From: Polaribacter aquimarinus
GTDB lineage: Bacteria > Bacteroidota > Bacteroidia > Flavobacteriales > Flavobacteriaceae
Assembly: GCF_003129485.1 (NCBI RefSeq)
Contig: NZ_QFFG01000002.1
Location: forward strand, 372,001 to 436,000
Direction of reading: 5' to 3'
Length of the DNA: 64,000 nt
The translations under genes and the position numbers were made by a program. Shown here one piece after another: positions 27,500-36,888 of this stretch. The first letter of the stretch is position 1; each line of letters begins with the position of its first letter. A model generated the notes under the pieces. It had not been told where the DNA came from. It did no database searches and saw only the letters and a program-made list of their open reading frames with translations.

Positions 27500-27540
27500 A
27501 TTTTATCTATAAATCAGTATCTTAGAAGAAATTATGAATG

Positions 27541-27708
27541 ATGAATAAAAATCTAAAACTCGTTTTTTTAATCCTTGGAATCATCTTAATTACTTTTGGT
27601 ATTCATCTTTTAGAAATTGATAAAGCAAAAGACAATACCAATTCTTATATTGTTATGAGTATTGGTTTTGTATCATTAATATTAAGTTTATTAAAAGAGA
27701 AAAAATAA
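27541..27708 (+). CDS. Small two-helix membrane protein
   Basis: A 55-codon frame starting with ATG at 27541. The product has two hydrophobic helices (about residues 5-20 and 36-50) joined by a short charged loop (EIDKAKDNTNS) and a basic end (KEKKK). Purine-rich AGAAGAAAT lies upstream. Membrane hairpin proteins of this size are common in flavobacteria. It follows the suf terminator. Reality is likely but not certain. Confidence 0.55.
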   Translation: MNKNLKLVFLILGIILITFGIHLLEIDKAKDNTNSYIVMSIGFVSLILSLLKEKK

Positions 27709-27726
27709 CTTCTATTTTAGAAACTT

Positions 27727-29049
27727 TTATTTTCTTAGACTTCCAATAATTCCTTTTAAAAATTCATTTTCATCAAAATTAGACAATCCAAAACGCACAA
27801 TAACCATTTCTTGATCTGGTAAAACATATACTCTTTGTCCTTGGTAACCATCAGCAAAATACATATTTGCAGGGACATCTTTAAACTGTTTGTTGGCATT
27901 TAACCAAAATTGTGCTCCATAGATTCCGTTAGAAGTTGGTGTGGGTGTCGTAACATAATTTACCCAATCTTTAGTAAAGAGTTTTTCTCCGTTCCAATTT
28001 CCATTATGTAAATACAATAAACCAAATTTTACCCAATCTCTGCTAGTGGCCCAAGAATAAGAAGAACCTACATAATTTCCACTTAAATCAGCTTCTAAAA
28101 CCATAGAGTTCATCCCTATTTTATCGATGAAATCTGAATACCAAAAATCTAAATATTCTTGATGTGTTGTAAACTGTTTTCTTAAAATTCCTGAGAGTAA
28201 ATTTGTAGTTCCTGAAGAGTAATTCCAAGTTTCATTAGGTTTACCTACCAAAGGCTTATTTTCTTGCATTTTGGTCATATCTCTGTCTAAAAACAACATC
28301 TTGGTTGCATCAGAAATTTCATCATAATTTTCATCCCATTCTAAACCAGAATTCATTTGTAGTAAGTTATGAATAGTTATGTTTTTTCGTTCATCATTTT
28401 GCCAAGATTCAATGGGTGCTTTATCTGTTACATTTATCTTACCTTGATGTTGTAAAACCCCAAAAACAGTACTTAAAATACTTTTGGTCATAGACCATCC
28501 AAGAATTTTAGAATCTTTAGTAAAACCTCTATTGTATTTCTCTGCAATAATTTGATCTTTATAAACTACTAAAACTGCTCTGGTTAGATTCTTTTCTTGA
28601 AACAAAGAATCGATAGTACTATTTAATTTATTGTAATTGATGTTAGCAAAAACCGTATCTTTTTGAGGTGCATTTCCATAGGGAAAAGGGGTTGCGTTAT
28701 CTGGCTTTAATCTTTTCGGTGATAAATAACTAGCAGTTTCATCATCTTCTGTTAAGGTTAAAACGCTTCCTAAACCTTTTCTATAAACGGCCTTTCTTGT
28801 AAGCAATCCAAAAGCTGAAGAAATGGCAATTTTCTTTTCTAAATCTACCTCATCTGAAGCCAAATTAACAGGAGAAAAATTATTGTCAGTGGTATCCGTA
28901 AATTCTAAAGTTCTCCCCGCTACAAATACTGAAGACGCAGTACTTTTTGCAGAATAGCCTGATAAGATATTCAACTTTGGATAGTTATAAACAACTGCTA
29001 CAATAACTAAAACCAATAATAGCAGTAAAATTCGTTTGAAAAGTTTCAT
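27727..29049 (-). CDS. Serine hydrolase (beta-lactamase/class C-like)
   Basis: A 440-residue secreted or membrane-anchored serine hydrolase. One N-terminal hydrophobic helix (about residues 5-22) precedes the domain. The catalytic SxxK is in LGWSMTKSIL and the YxN-like element is NYSSGTTNLL. The third motif lies in the region ending FADGYQGQRVYV. Such enzymes include beta-lactamases, esterases and peptidases; the substrate is unknown. It runs opposite to its neighbours and splits the suf genes. Confidence 0.88.
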   Translation of the reverse strand: MKLFKRILLLLLVLVIVAVVYNYPKLNILSGYSAKSTASSVFVAGRTLEFTDTTDNNFSPVNLASDEVDLEKKIAISSAFGLLTRKAVYRKGLGSVLTLTEDDETASYLSPKRLKPDNATPFPYGNAPQKDTVFANINYNKLNSTIDSLFQEKNLTRAVLVVYKDQIIAEKYNRGFTKDSKILGWSMTKSILSTVFGVLQHQGKINVTDKAPIESWQNDERKNITIHNLLQMNSGLEWDENYDEISDATKMLFLDRDMTKMQENKPLVGKPNETWNYSSGTTNLLSGILRKQFTTHQEYLDFWYSDFIDKIGMNSMVLEADLSGNYVGSSYSWATSRDWVKFGLLYLHNGNWNGEKLFTKDWVNYVTTPTPTSNGIYGAQFWLNANKQFKDVPANMYFADGYQGQRVYVLPDQEMVIVRFGLSNFDENEFLKGIIGSLRK

Positions 29050-29198
29050 TAAAAATATTTATTTCAGTAAAAATACACAATTAGTTATAAGTTTTCACAT
29101 CAGTAAAAATACTTGAATTTAAAATTGGGGTTTTCTGCTCTAATCTTAAATCATTGATTTTAATAGTTTTATACATCGTATTTAATCAACTAAAAATT

Positions 29199-29984
29199 AT
29201 GACCGCTACTTCATCCAACTCTAAACCTTCTACAAGTAAAGTTGCAACTAAAAAAACAGCAACCAAAAAAGAAGTTCCCGGCATTTCTGAAGATGTTATA
29301 TCTGAACTTAGTAAAGAAATAAACAGTATGCTTTCTTTTGCTGTTTATAACGGAATTATTGTAAACACAGAAGTGAATACTTTAATTCAAAATAGTAATG
29401 TTGATGATTTGATAAACGCACACAATTTGTTGTGCAAAAACATTGCACCTGCTACACCAAAATCCATTGGTTTTACCAAGCAGCTCAATCAGGATAGTAA
29501 TGGAAAATCGATTTTTAAAAAACTTCCTTTACTCAGAAATTTAATTCTATTGGCATTATTTTTTCTAGTTGCATACATCGCTACTGGAATGACAACTGAG
29601 GTGAATAATGATTCTTTAGACAAAGGAATGATGAATAACAGTGGAGTTCCACTTCTTCTAAATGTTGTTTATTTAGGGTCAGTTGCAGGTTTAGGTGTGT
29701 TATTCTATTTGTTAAAAGATGTTAGTACATCTTTAAAAAATGGTTCTCTAATTCCAGAAAATGCCATTTCGTATTTATCACAAATCATTTTAGGGATTAT
29801 TGCCGGTTTAATTATGTCAGAAATTATAGCTTTTTATACTTCTGATCCACAAAAAATAAATCTTTTTAATAAAAGTGTTTTGGCTTTAATAGGTGGTTTT
29901 TCTTCGGATGCAATTTTTAGCATTTTACAAGGAATCATCAACAGAATAAAGAATATTTTTCTAACTCCTAATCCATCCAACTAA
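29199..29984 (+). CDS. Uncharacterised membrane protein with Lys-rich N-terminus
   Basis: The 261-residue protein starts at the ATG at 29199 (MTATSSNSKPSTSK), since an in-frame TTG at 29154 adds an unlikely extension. The first 35 residues are a Ser/Thr/Lys-rich disordered tail (ATKKTATKKE). A helical soluble region follows. Then come three or four membrane helices (about 105-125, 150-170, 190-210 and a weaker one), ending in GGFSSDAIFSILQGIINRIK. No named family is recognised. It overlaps the next gene by one base, so the three small genes form an operon. Confidence 0.72.
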   Translation: MTATSSNSKPSTSKVATKKTATKKEVPGISEDVISELSKEINSMLSFAVYNGIIVNTEVNTLIQNSNVDDLINAHNLLCKNIAPATPKSIGFTKQLNQDSNGKSIFKKLPLLRNLILLALFFLVAYIATGMTTEVNNDSLDKGMMNNSGVPLLLNVVYLGSVAGLGVLFYLLKDVSTSLKNGSLIPENAISYLSQIILGIIAGLIMSEIIAFYTSDPQKINLFNKSVLALIGGFSSDAIFSILQGIINRIKNIFLTPNPSN

Positions 29985-30568
29985 TGTATAAAAACCTCAT
30001 TTTATTCTTTGTAATAGCTTTTTTCTTGTCTTGTGCAAGTTTGCCTAATTCTACAGCAAAACTCTCTAAAAGTGTGATTGATGAAGGTGATGCTATGCAT
30101 CAATTAAACATTTCTTTGGTTAATCAATTATTTACAGAAAGAAGAGCACGTTTAAACAATTTTATCACTAACAAATACACTCCAGCAATTATTAAAAAGT
30201 ATCAAAATTTATTACCTGCAGATGTTGATTATAAAAAAGAATTACCAAATATTATTGAAGCGATTATTCCCGTTATCAACAGAAAAAGAGATTCTTTACA
30301 AGATTTACTGTTAAATCAACAGCAAAAAATAGTTTCGGGTTTAAACACCAATTTTATTTCTTACGCTAAAGCAACTTCATCATTGCAAAACATTATCAAT
30401 TCTGCTGTAAAGGTTAAAGATGCTGAAGAAAGTGCTTTGTCAGCTATAAATCAGTTGACAGGTAACAAGCTAAATTTTAAAGAAATAGAAAGCAAAATGG
30501 ATAGTTTACTAAACAAAACAGGTTTAGGAATGGGTAAATTATTAAACGTAGAACAGATTATAAAATAA
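29984..30568 (+). CDS. Uncharacterised helical lipoprotein
   Basis: The 194-residue protein has a lipoprotein signal (FFVIAFFLSC, Cys17) and a mostly helical body, with KKYQNLLPADVDYKKELPNI and a C-terminal half that could form coiled coils (KVKDAEESALSAINQLT). Its start ATG shares a base with the stop of the upstream membrane protein gene. It is probably anchored in a periplasmic leaflet and paired with that protein. No function is known. Confidence 0.7.
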   Translation: MYKNLILFFVIAFFLSCASLPNSTAKLSKSVIDEGDAMHQLNISLVNQLFTERRARLNNFITNKYTPAIIKKYQNLLPADVDYKKELPNIIEAIIPVINRKRDSLQDLLLNQQQKIVSGLNTNFISYAKATSSLQNIINSAVKVKDAEESALSAINQLTGNKLNFKEIESKMDSLLNKTGLGMGKLLNVEQIIK

Positions 30569-30573
30569 AAGCT

Positions 30574-30843
30574 ATGAGTGATATCGATTGGAATGCTTTA
30601 GCAGAAAAAGCTGCTAACCAAACAGACGCAGAATTTAAAAATCAGTTAGCGGGTTTAACAAGTTTAAAAACATCAGAAATAGATACATTTATTTCTGAAA
30701 GTAATATCAGTAATGCTAATGCCCTAGCTGTTTTAAAAGAGATTAATAATGCTACTTTATCGAACAATCAAAAAGCAAATTCGATTGCTAATATTCAAAA
30801 CGGAGTTGGTTTTTTAGTAAAATTGGTTTCTAAAGTAGTATAA
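30574..30843 (+). CDS. Small uncharacterised helical protein
   Basis: An 89-residue acidic, Ala- and Asn-rich protein with amphipathic helices (NALAEKAANQTDAEFKNQLA) and a slightly hydrophobic end (GVGFLVKLVSKVV). It lies 5 bases after the lipoprotein stop. No signal peptide or motif is visible. It completes an unrecognised three-gene operon. Confidence 0.65.
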   Translation: MSDIDWNALAEKAANQTDAEFKNQLAGLTSLKTSEIDTFISESNISNANALAVLKEINNATLSNNQKANSIANIQNGVGFLVKLVSKVV

Positions 30844-30868
30844 TAAGAAATTCTTATTACCTTTTTTA

Positions 30869-30897
30869 TTGGTTTAAAAAATCAACCTTTATCTTTG
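30869..30897 (+). promoter_or_regulatory. Promoter of sufS
   Basis: TTG (30869-30871), 18 bases, TATCTTTG (30890-30897). This is an excellent Bacteroidota promoter match. It separates sufS from the upstream three-gene operon. Confidence 0.75.
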
Positions 30898-30918
30898 CAT
30901 CATAAAATGATTTGTATG

Positions 30919-32130
30919 ATGAATGTTGATAAAATTAGAGAAGACTTTCCAATACTAAATAGAACTGTTCACGGAAAACCTTTGGTGTATTTTGATAATG
31001 CTGCCACTTCTCAAACACCTCAAGTTGTTATAGATACTATTGTAGATTATTACAGTAATTATAATGCGAATATTCACAGAGGTGTACATACTTTAAGTCA
31101 AGAAGCTACAGATAAATATGAAGAAGCACGTATTAAAATTCAAAAACATTTTAATGCAAAAAAGCCTTATGAAATCATTTTAACTTCTGGTACAACACAT
31201 AGTATTAATATGGTAGCATCAGGATTTGCTTCTCTTTTAGAAAAAGGTGACGAAATTATAGTTTCTGCTTTAGAACATCATTCTAACATTGTGCCTTGGC
31301 AAATGTTATGTGAAAAAACGGGTGCAATATTACAAGTAATTCCAATGAATGATGAAGGCGAATTGCAAATGAATGTCTTTCATCAATTAGTTTCTACAAA
31401 AACTAAATTAGTATTTTGTAATCACGTTTCTAATGCCTTAGGAACCATAAATCCAATTGAAGAAATTATTTCTACTGCGCATAAGTTTGGTGCAGCAGTT
31501 TTAATTGATGGGGCTCAAGCAACTCCTCATATAAAACCAGATGTACAAGCTTTAGATGTCGATTTTTATGTAGCTTCTGCTCATAAATTATGTGGTCCAA
31601 CAGGAGTAGGAATGTTGTATGGTAAAGAAGAATGGTTACAAAAACTACCTCCTTATCAAGGTGGAGGAGAAATGATAGAAACTGTTTCTTTTCAAAAAAC
31701 AACCTATGCTGGTTTGCCTCATAAATTTGAAGCAGGAACGCCAAATATTTGTGGTGGAATTGCTTTTGGAGCTGCCATTGATTATATGAACTCAATAGGA
31801 TTTGAAGCTATTGCTGAATATGAAAACGAATTGTTAGTATATGCTACAGCTGAATTACTAAAAATTGATGGATTAAAAATCTTTGGAACCTCAAAAAATA
31901 AAACTGCTGTAATTTCTTTTAATGTAGGTGAAATTCATCCATATGATATTGGTTCTATTTTAGATAAATTAGGTATTGCTGTAAGAACGGGACATCACTG
32001 TGCACAACCTATTATGGATTTCTATAAAATACCAGGAACCATAAGAGCTTCCTTCTCTTTTTACAATACAAAAGAAGAAATTGACACATTAGTTAAAGGA
32101 GTTAAAAAAGCTACGATGATGCTTTCTTAA
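30919..32130 (+). CDS. sufS: Cysteine desulfurase SufS
   Basis: A PLP-dependent enzyme that removes sulfur from cysteine and supplies it to the SUF scaffold. From the ATG at 30919 it has 403 residues. The PLP lysine is Lys223 in SAHKLCGPTG. The persulfide Cys is Cys361 in RTGHHCAQP. FDNAATSQTP near the start is typical. Other in-frame ATGs at 30907 and 30916 are possible. Its own promoter and distance from sufBCD show that it is not in the same operon, and no sufE gene follows it here. Confidence 0.95.
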   Translation: MNVDKIREDFPILNRTVHGKPLVYFDNAATSQTPQVVIDTIVDYYSNYNANIHRGVHTLSQEATDKYEEARIKIQKHFNAKKPYEIILTSGTTHSINMVASGFASLLEKGDEIIVSALEHHSNIVPWQMLCEKTGAILQVIPMNDEGELQMNVFHQLVSTKTKLVFCNHVSNALGTINPIEEIISTAHKFGAAVLIDGAQATPHIKPDVQALDVDFYVASAHKLCGPTGVGMLYGKEEWLQKLPPYQGGGEMIETVSFQKTTYAGLPHKFEAGTPNICGGIAFGAAIDYMNSIGFEAIAEYENELLVYATAELLKIDGLKIFGTSKNKTAVISFNVGEIHPYDIGSILDKLGIAVRTGHHCAQPIMDFYKIPGTIRASFSFYNTKEEIDTLVKGVKKATMMLS

Positions 32131-32150
32131 TAACCATGAGACTTTATATA

Positions 32151-32185
32151 AAAAAGGTTGAGCATAAATAATGCTCAACCTTTTT
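32151..32185. terminator. Bidirectional terminator between sufS and the SGNH hydrolase gene
   Basis: AAAAAGGTTGAGCAT (32151-32165) pairs perfectly with ATGCTCAACCTTTTT (32171-32185) around a 5-base loop, with A and T runs on both flanks. It serves two converging genes. Confidence 0.9.
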
Positions 32186-32207
32186 TATTTTTAAAATTTA
32201 ATGATTT

Positions 32208-33776
32208 CTATCTCAACATTGGAGAAAAGTTTGTAGGATAATCTCCTGCTTTTGCTAAACCATTAGTAGCTTTCGTAAAATTAGAACCAAATTTAGCATC
32301 CATAGCAGCTAAAATTTTATTGGCCATTAAAGCATAACCTCTTGCTGTTAAATGAACACCATCTAAACTGATTAATCCGCCAGTAACTAATTTTGTAGTC
32401 ATATTATAACCATCAAAAGAAATACCCATTGATGCTTCCTGCAATACCCCTTTAAAGTCTACTAGGGCAATATTAGGGTTTGATGCAACAACTTCGTCTA
32501 TAGCTTGATTATAAGCATCTGTAGCAGTTTTTATAGCTAATTGCTCTTCTGGTGTTAATACCCATCTATCTGCTAAAGGAACAGCAACTCCGTTGATACT
32601 TAACGGATTATTTGGGTCAGCTAAAGTTCCTATAAAAGAAGAACTTGTCAGTACTAATAAATCATCTGAAGTCGCTTGTCTGTATTGCTTTAATCCTGCA
32701 AATGCTGGATTAATTGCTTCTAAATCTGTTAAATTTTCATCAACAATTACAACTGCGTTTTGTCCTGCAGAGAAGTTAATAGTTCTTTTAGCTATTTCTG
32801 CATCAGCTTGAGCCTGAGTCATAACTTGTAATTGAACTAGTGTACCAAAGGCTTGTTGTATTCCTCCATTATAAGGCGCATAAGCACCATTAACAAGACC
32901 TGCAGTAGCTGCATCTAAAGGTACTGGATTATAAGGAACCGTTGTAAAATGTGCTAATGTAGTAATATAAGGTACATTGGCCACAACACCTTTTGCACCT
33001 CCAGAAGTTAATGTAGTCACTAAATTGGAAAAGACATTTTTAAAAACCAAAGGATTTGTAATGTCATTACCTCCGTAGGTACTTGGGTCTAAATTTCCTG
33101 TTGGGTTGGCTGCAGAAGGAGATTGATCTACTCCTGAACCACCTGAAGTCGCATAACCTAGCACATCATTTCCTCCAATTTCAGACAATGTAAAAAATGT
33201 AGGTTGTTGTGCCATTGCATCTCCTAAAATAGTTGCAGTAGGACTCGTTGCCATTCTAGCATAATAAGGATTTGCTAAACCTAACGCCACTCCTTGGACA
33301 TTACCATAACCTGCTGCGAGTAAGTGGAAGCTCTTTGCTCCAGGAACGCCTAAGTTATTTAAACCTCCTCCAACAGGTGTGGTTACCTCTGTTGTTGGTG
33401 TTGCTGAAAGTACTTGAGGAGTAGCTCCATTAAAAAATAATCTTGGGCCTTGAATAACATTACCACCTAATAATAAACCACCTATATTATCATTCATTAA
33501 AGGTTGTTTAAAATCCCCACCATTTGCTAATTTAAATTTACCCGCTAAAATATTAGGAAAAGAGTTTTCTTGAGCTGCTTTAAATAGCCCTCCATCTGTA
33601 AAACCTGCTGTAAATGATGCACCCAAAGAAATGTACTTTGAGAAATTTAATCCGTTTGCCTCTAGTTGCACCACTGGTACAACTTCTTCTACAATTGCAT
33701 CTAAGTCTCCACTATCATCACAAGAGACAAAACCAAGTGATAAAAGAAACAATACTAAATATTTATAATTCTTCAT
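32208..33776 (-). CDS. SGNH/GDSL-type hydrolase lipoprotein
   Basis: A 522-residue lipoprotein (Cys19 in LGFVSC) with an SGNH-hydrolase fold: block I ISLGASFTAGF (Ser54), block III GGNDVLGYA and block V DGVHLTARGYALMA with the Asp/His pair. An unusual Gly/Asn-rich insert sits in the middle (about residues 160-330). It is the last gene of a two-gene operon with a TonB-dependent receptor. It may process a lipid or ester bound or imported by that receptor; this is inference. Confidence 0.85.
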   Translation of the reverse strand: MKNYKYLVLFLLSLGFVSCDDSGDLDAIVEEVVPVVQLEANGLNFSKYISLGASFTAGFTDGGLFKAAQENSFPNILAGKFKLANGGDFKQPLMNDNIGGLLLGGNVIQGPRLFFNGATPQVLSATPTTEVTTPVGGGLNNLGVPGAKSFHLLAAGYGNVQGVALGLANPYYARMATSPTATILGDAMAQQPTFFTLSEIGGNDVLGYATSGGSGVDQSPSAANPTGNLDPSTYGGNDITNPLVFKNVFSNLVTTLTSGGAKGVVANVPYITTLAHFTTVPYNPVPLDAATAGLVNGAYAPYNGGIQQAFGTLVQLQVMTQAQADAEIAKRTINFSAGQNAVVIVDENLTDLEAINPAFAGLKQYRQATSDDLLVLTSSSFIGTLADPNNPLSINGVAVPLADRWVLTPEEQLAIKTATDAYNQAIDEVVASNPNIALVDFKGVLQEASMGISFDGYNMTTKLVTGGLISLDGVHLTARGYALMANKILAAMDAKFGSNFTKATNGLAKAGDYPTNFSPMLR

Positions 33777-33791
33777 AAAAGATTTTATTTT

Positions 33792-36698
33792 TTAATTATT
33801 AATTGTCCATGATAAATAATACTGAGAACCTATTGCTCCTACACCTGGTGCACTTAGATATTCATTACCTGTTAAGTTAGATCCTCCCAATTTAAATACA
33901 GATTTTAAACTTGGTACTGTATAGTTAATTTGAGCATCAATAATAGTTCTTGCTGTTATTGTAGCTTCATGGAAAGTTGCCTCCCATCTGTATTCATCTT
34001 GCCATCTTGCATTGATATTAAATCCAAAGTTTTCGAATACATTCGGGTTACCAAACTGAACTTTTACTTTGTGTTCTGGTGTATTAAAGCCTGCTTGAAA
34101 GTCTGGGTCACTAGCTTGATCAAAATCGAATTTTGAAAAAGTATAATTTACACCTAAATTATAACCATCTAAAATTCTTGTATTTAATCCAATTGATGCT
34201 CCATAAGAACTTACATCTGCTGCAGAATTTGTATAGGTTTGAAATGCTGTATAATCTTCGCTAGAAATTGCTCCAAGTAGTATCTGTGAGTTTACATCAG
34301 TTGGAAGAGTATTTGGGTTTCCACTAAAATTATTTACTGTTCCATAAAAAGGAACTACAACATTTTTATTTGCAATAAAATCTTCGTAAATATTGTAATA
34401 AACACTTAAATCAACAGTAATTCTAGAATCTCCTGCAGGAACCAAACCTCTATAACCAACTTCATAAGCAGTTACTCTTTCTGGTTTAACCAATTGTACA
34501 TTAGCAGATTTTAATAATCCTGCATTAGCAAAAGCAGCTTGTTGAGAAGTCATACCTTGAGCAACTCCTGTCGCTACTGCTCCACCAAATGCTCTTAATG
34601 AAGCCTCAGAAAAAGCATTTTCGTATGCCATTCTTCCTGAAATAGAAACAGTTGGTGAACCCGTAAATTGCTGTCCACTACCACTAACCGTTAAAGGTTG
34701 TGTTTTATATCTATCTAAGTTATCTGGAGCAGAACCAACTAAAAACCCTCTACCCGCATTTAAACCAATATATTGATCTTGAGTTGTTGGATTTCTAAAA
34801 CCTGTTTGAAAAGAAGCTCTAAAGTTTTGGTTTTTATTATCTCCTGCTGCGTATGCAAATGATACTCTTGGTGAGAAATTACCATCAAAGTTTTGCGCTT
34901 TGTCATAACGAATAGAAGCTGTTAACTTTAAACGATCATCTTCTAAAAATTTCTTTTGCATTTGTGTGTAAACTCCAAATTCATCATAATCAATTGGACC
35001 ATCGTTGTCAGTAAAAATACTTCCATTAGAATTTAATGAATATAATCTATACGATCCACCAACTTGAAACTCAGCCCAATCAATGTGATCTTTTAGGTTG
35101 TAATTAGCATCTACGTGATATAATTTTGTATTGTCCTGAAACTTAGAACCTGTAACTAAGTCTGGATCTGCTGTTACTTTATCAAAAGCGGCTTTAAAAC
35201 CTGGAGTACCAGGAATTAACCTACCAGTTTCAGCTGTTTGTCTTGCTATAGCATGTGCTTGATCAGAAGTTGCTCCTCCTAAAGTAGATTGAACATAAGC
35301 TCCTACATATTCACCAAACCAAGTATTATCATCTTTCCATTGTCTGTTAATGTTAATTGCTGCAAAACGAGAATCGTAAGAATTCCCTGCATCTTCGCTG
35401 GTTAAATATCCTCTTACAAAGAAATTCTTTCCTCGGAACTCTAATTTATGTTGTTCCATAAAGAAATCTTGTATATTGTATCTGTTAGTTCCTTGATAGA
35501 TTGTGTTACCAACTCCATACTTGGTGTTCCAAATAACTTCCAATCGATCATCACCAAATGGTCTATAATTTAAAGAACCTCCAAACTTTACACTTTTAGC
35601 CTCATAAGACATTAAATCTCTTTCATCATAACCTGTTCTACTTACACTTTCACTTGGCACTAAAGATGATGCTCCAGAAGGTAATATCCCTAAAGATTCT
35701 AAAGTTTCTGCTACACCTCTTAAGTTTGTTGAAACCTCATCTCCATAAACATTTAAACCATCGTAGTTTCTGTCAGAGTTTCTATCTCCAGCAATAAATT
35801 GTCTACTTCTTGTGTTTCTGTAGTCAGTTGCATGCCACTCTGTACCATCTAAGTATGATAAAGTAACCTTTGCAGCAAATTTATCTGAAAAAGCGTAAGC
35901 CATACGAACGTTAAAATCATAATATTCGTTGTTTCCTGCTGCATCTTGACTTGTGATTCCCCCTTTTAAAGAAGTGCTTATACCTTGATCTTCAAATGGA
36001 CTTTTACTAGTCATAAACATAATTCCGTTAAAAGCGTTTGCACCATATAGTGCAGATGACGCCCCTGGTAATAATTCTACAGTTTTAACATCAAGTTCAG
36101 ACATTCCTAATAAATTACCTAAAGCAAAATTTAATGCTGGTGATGAATTGTCCATTCCATCAACTAATTGCATAAAACGCGTGTTAGCAAAAGTTGCAAA
36201 ACCACGGGTATTTACCGATTTAAATGTTAAACTGTTGGTATTTACATCTACCCCTTTTAAATTTTCTAAGCCATCATAAAAAGTTGGAGCTGAGGTATTT
36301 TTAATAGCTCTGGTGTCCATTCTTTCTACGGTTACTGGAGATTCCATAATACGTTCTGGAGTTCTAGATGCAGAAACTACAATTTCATCTAAAGAGGTTT
36401 CATTTTCTTTAAGTCTAACTGAAAGTTTTTGATTGTTTTTAGTAATCTCAACTTTTTCCATTTTATACCCAAGAACAGATATTTCTAATGTAAAAGGTGG
36501 GTTGTTTGAAACTTTTAGAACAAAATTACCATTAAAATCTGTGTTTGTTCCAACCGCTTTTCTGGAGACTTTAATGTTTGCTCCGGGAATTGTTTCTCCT
36601 GTTTTTGCGTCGGTAACAGTACCCGTAACAGTAGTTTGAGCGACCATTGTTAGGCTACTAAAAGCTATAAACGCTAGAAGTAAAATCTTTTTTATCAT
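33792..36698 (-). CDS. TonB-dependent outer membrane receptor
   Basis: A 968-residue outer-membrane importer. It has a signal peptide (MIKKILLLAFIAFSSLTMVAQ), a carboxypeptidase-like domain (about 22-105, VTDAKTGETIPGANIKV), a plug (about 110-230, with DEIVVSASRTPERIMESPVTVE and PGASSALYGANAFNG) and a large beta-barrel. There is no SusD-like partner nearby; the downstream gene is an SGNH hydrolase. The ligand is unknown. No TonB box can be defined with certainty. Confidence 0.93.
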   Translation of the reverse strand: MIKKILLLAFIAFSSLTMVAQTTVTGTVTDAKTGETIPGANIKVSRKAVGTNTDFNGNFVLKVSNNPPFTLEISVLGYKMEKVEITKNNQKLSVRLKENETSLDEIVVSASRTPERIMESPVTVERMDTRAIKNTSAPTFYDGLENLKGVDVNTNSLTFKSVNTRGFATFANTRFMQLVDGMDNSSPALNFALGNLLGMSELDVKTVELLPGASSALYGANAFNGIMFMTSKSPFEDQGISTSLKGGITSQDAAGNNEYYDFNVRMAYAFSDKFAAKVTLSYLDGTEWHATDYRNTRSRQFIAGDRNSDRNYDGLNVYGDEVSTNLRGVAETLESLGILPSGASSLVPSESVSRTGYDERDLMSYEAKSVKFGGSLNYRPFGDDRLEVIWNTKYGVGNTIYQGTNRYNIQDFFMEQHKLEFRGKNFFVRGYLTSEDAGNSYDSRFAAININRQWKDDNTWFGEYVGAYVQSTLGGATSDQAHAIARQTAETGRLIPGTPGFKAAFDKVTADPDLVTGSKFQDNTKLYHVDANYNLKDHIDWAEFQVGGSYRLYSLNSNGSIFTDNDGPIDYDEFGVYTQMQKKFLEDDRLKLTASIRYDKAQNFDGNFSPRVSFAYAAGDNKNQNFRASFQTGFRNPTTQDQYIGLNAGRGFLVGSAPDNLDRYKTQPLTVSGSGQQFTGSPTVSISGRMAYENAFSEASLRAFGGAVATGVAQGMTSQQAAFANAGLLKSANVQLVKPERVTAYEVGYRGLVPAGDSRITVDLSVYYNIYEDFIANKNVVVPFYGTVNNFSGNPNTLPTDVNSQILLGAISSEDYTAFQTYTNSAADVSSYGASIGLNTRILDGYNLGVNYTFSKFDFDQASDPDFQAGFNTPEHKVKVQFGNPNVFENFGFNINARWQDEYRWEATFHEATITARTIIDAQINYTVPSLKSVFKLGGSNLTGNEYLSAPGVGAIGSQYYLSWTINN

Positions 36699-36860
36699 AA
36701 TTTGAATTATTTGTTAACTAATATGCAAAATACAAATTTTTTTGAATTTCCTATTATTAGGATGTTAATTTTATGATTTTAACAAAAAATCACCTCATTT
36801 TTATGTTTTTACAATAAAAAACAACCACATAGATTTTTAAAAATTACTACCAAGTTATTG

Positions 36861-36868
36861 TACATTTG
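36861..36868 (+). promoter_or_regulatory. -7 box of ribF
   Basis: TACATTTG matches TAnnTTTG and lies 20 bases before the TTG start of ribF. No TTG is present at the ideal -33 distance. Confidence 0.5.
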
Positions 36869-36888
36869 TAATATTAAAATTTCCTTTT

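Noticed and set aside
31472..31795. 107-residue minus-strand frame inside sufS
   Set aside because: Entirely antisense to a conserved enzyme gene, His/Gln/Leu-rich composition typical of shadow frames.
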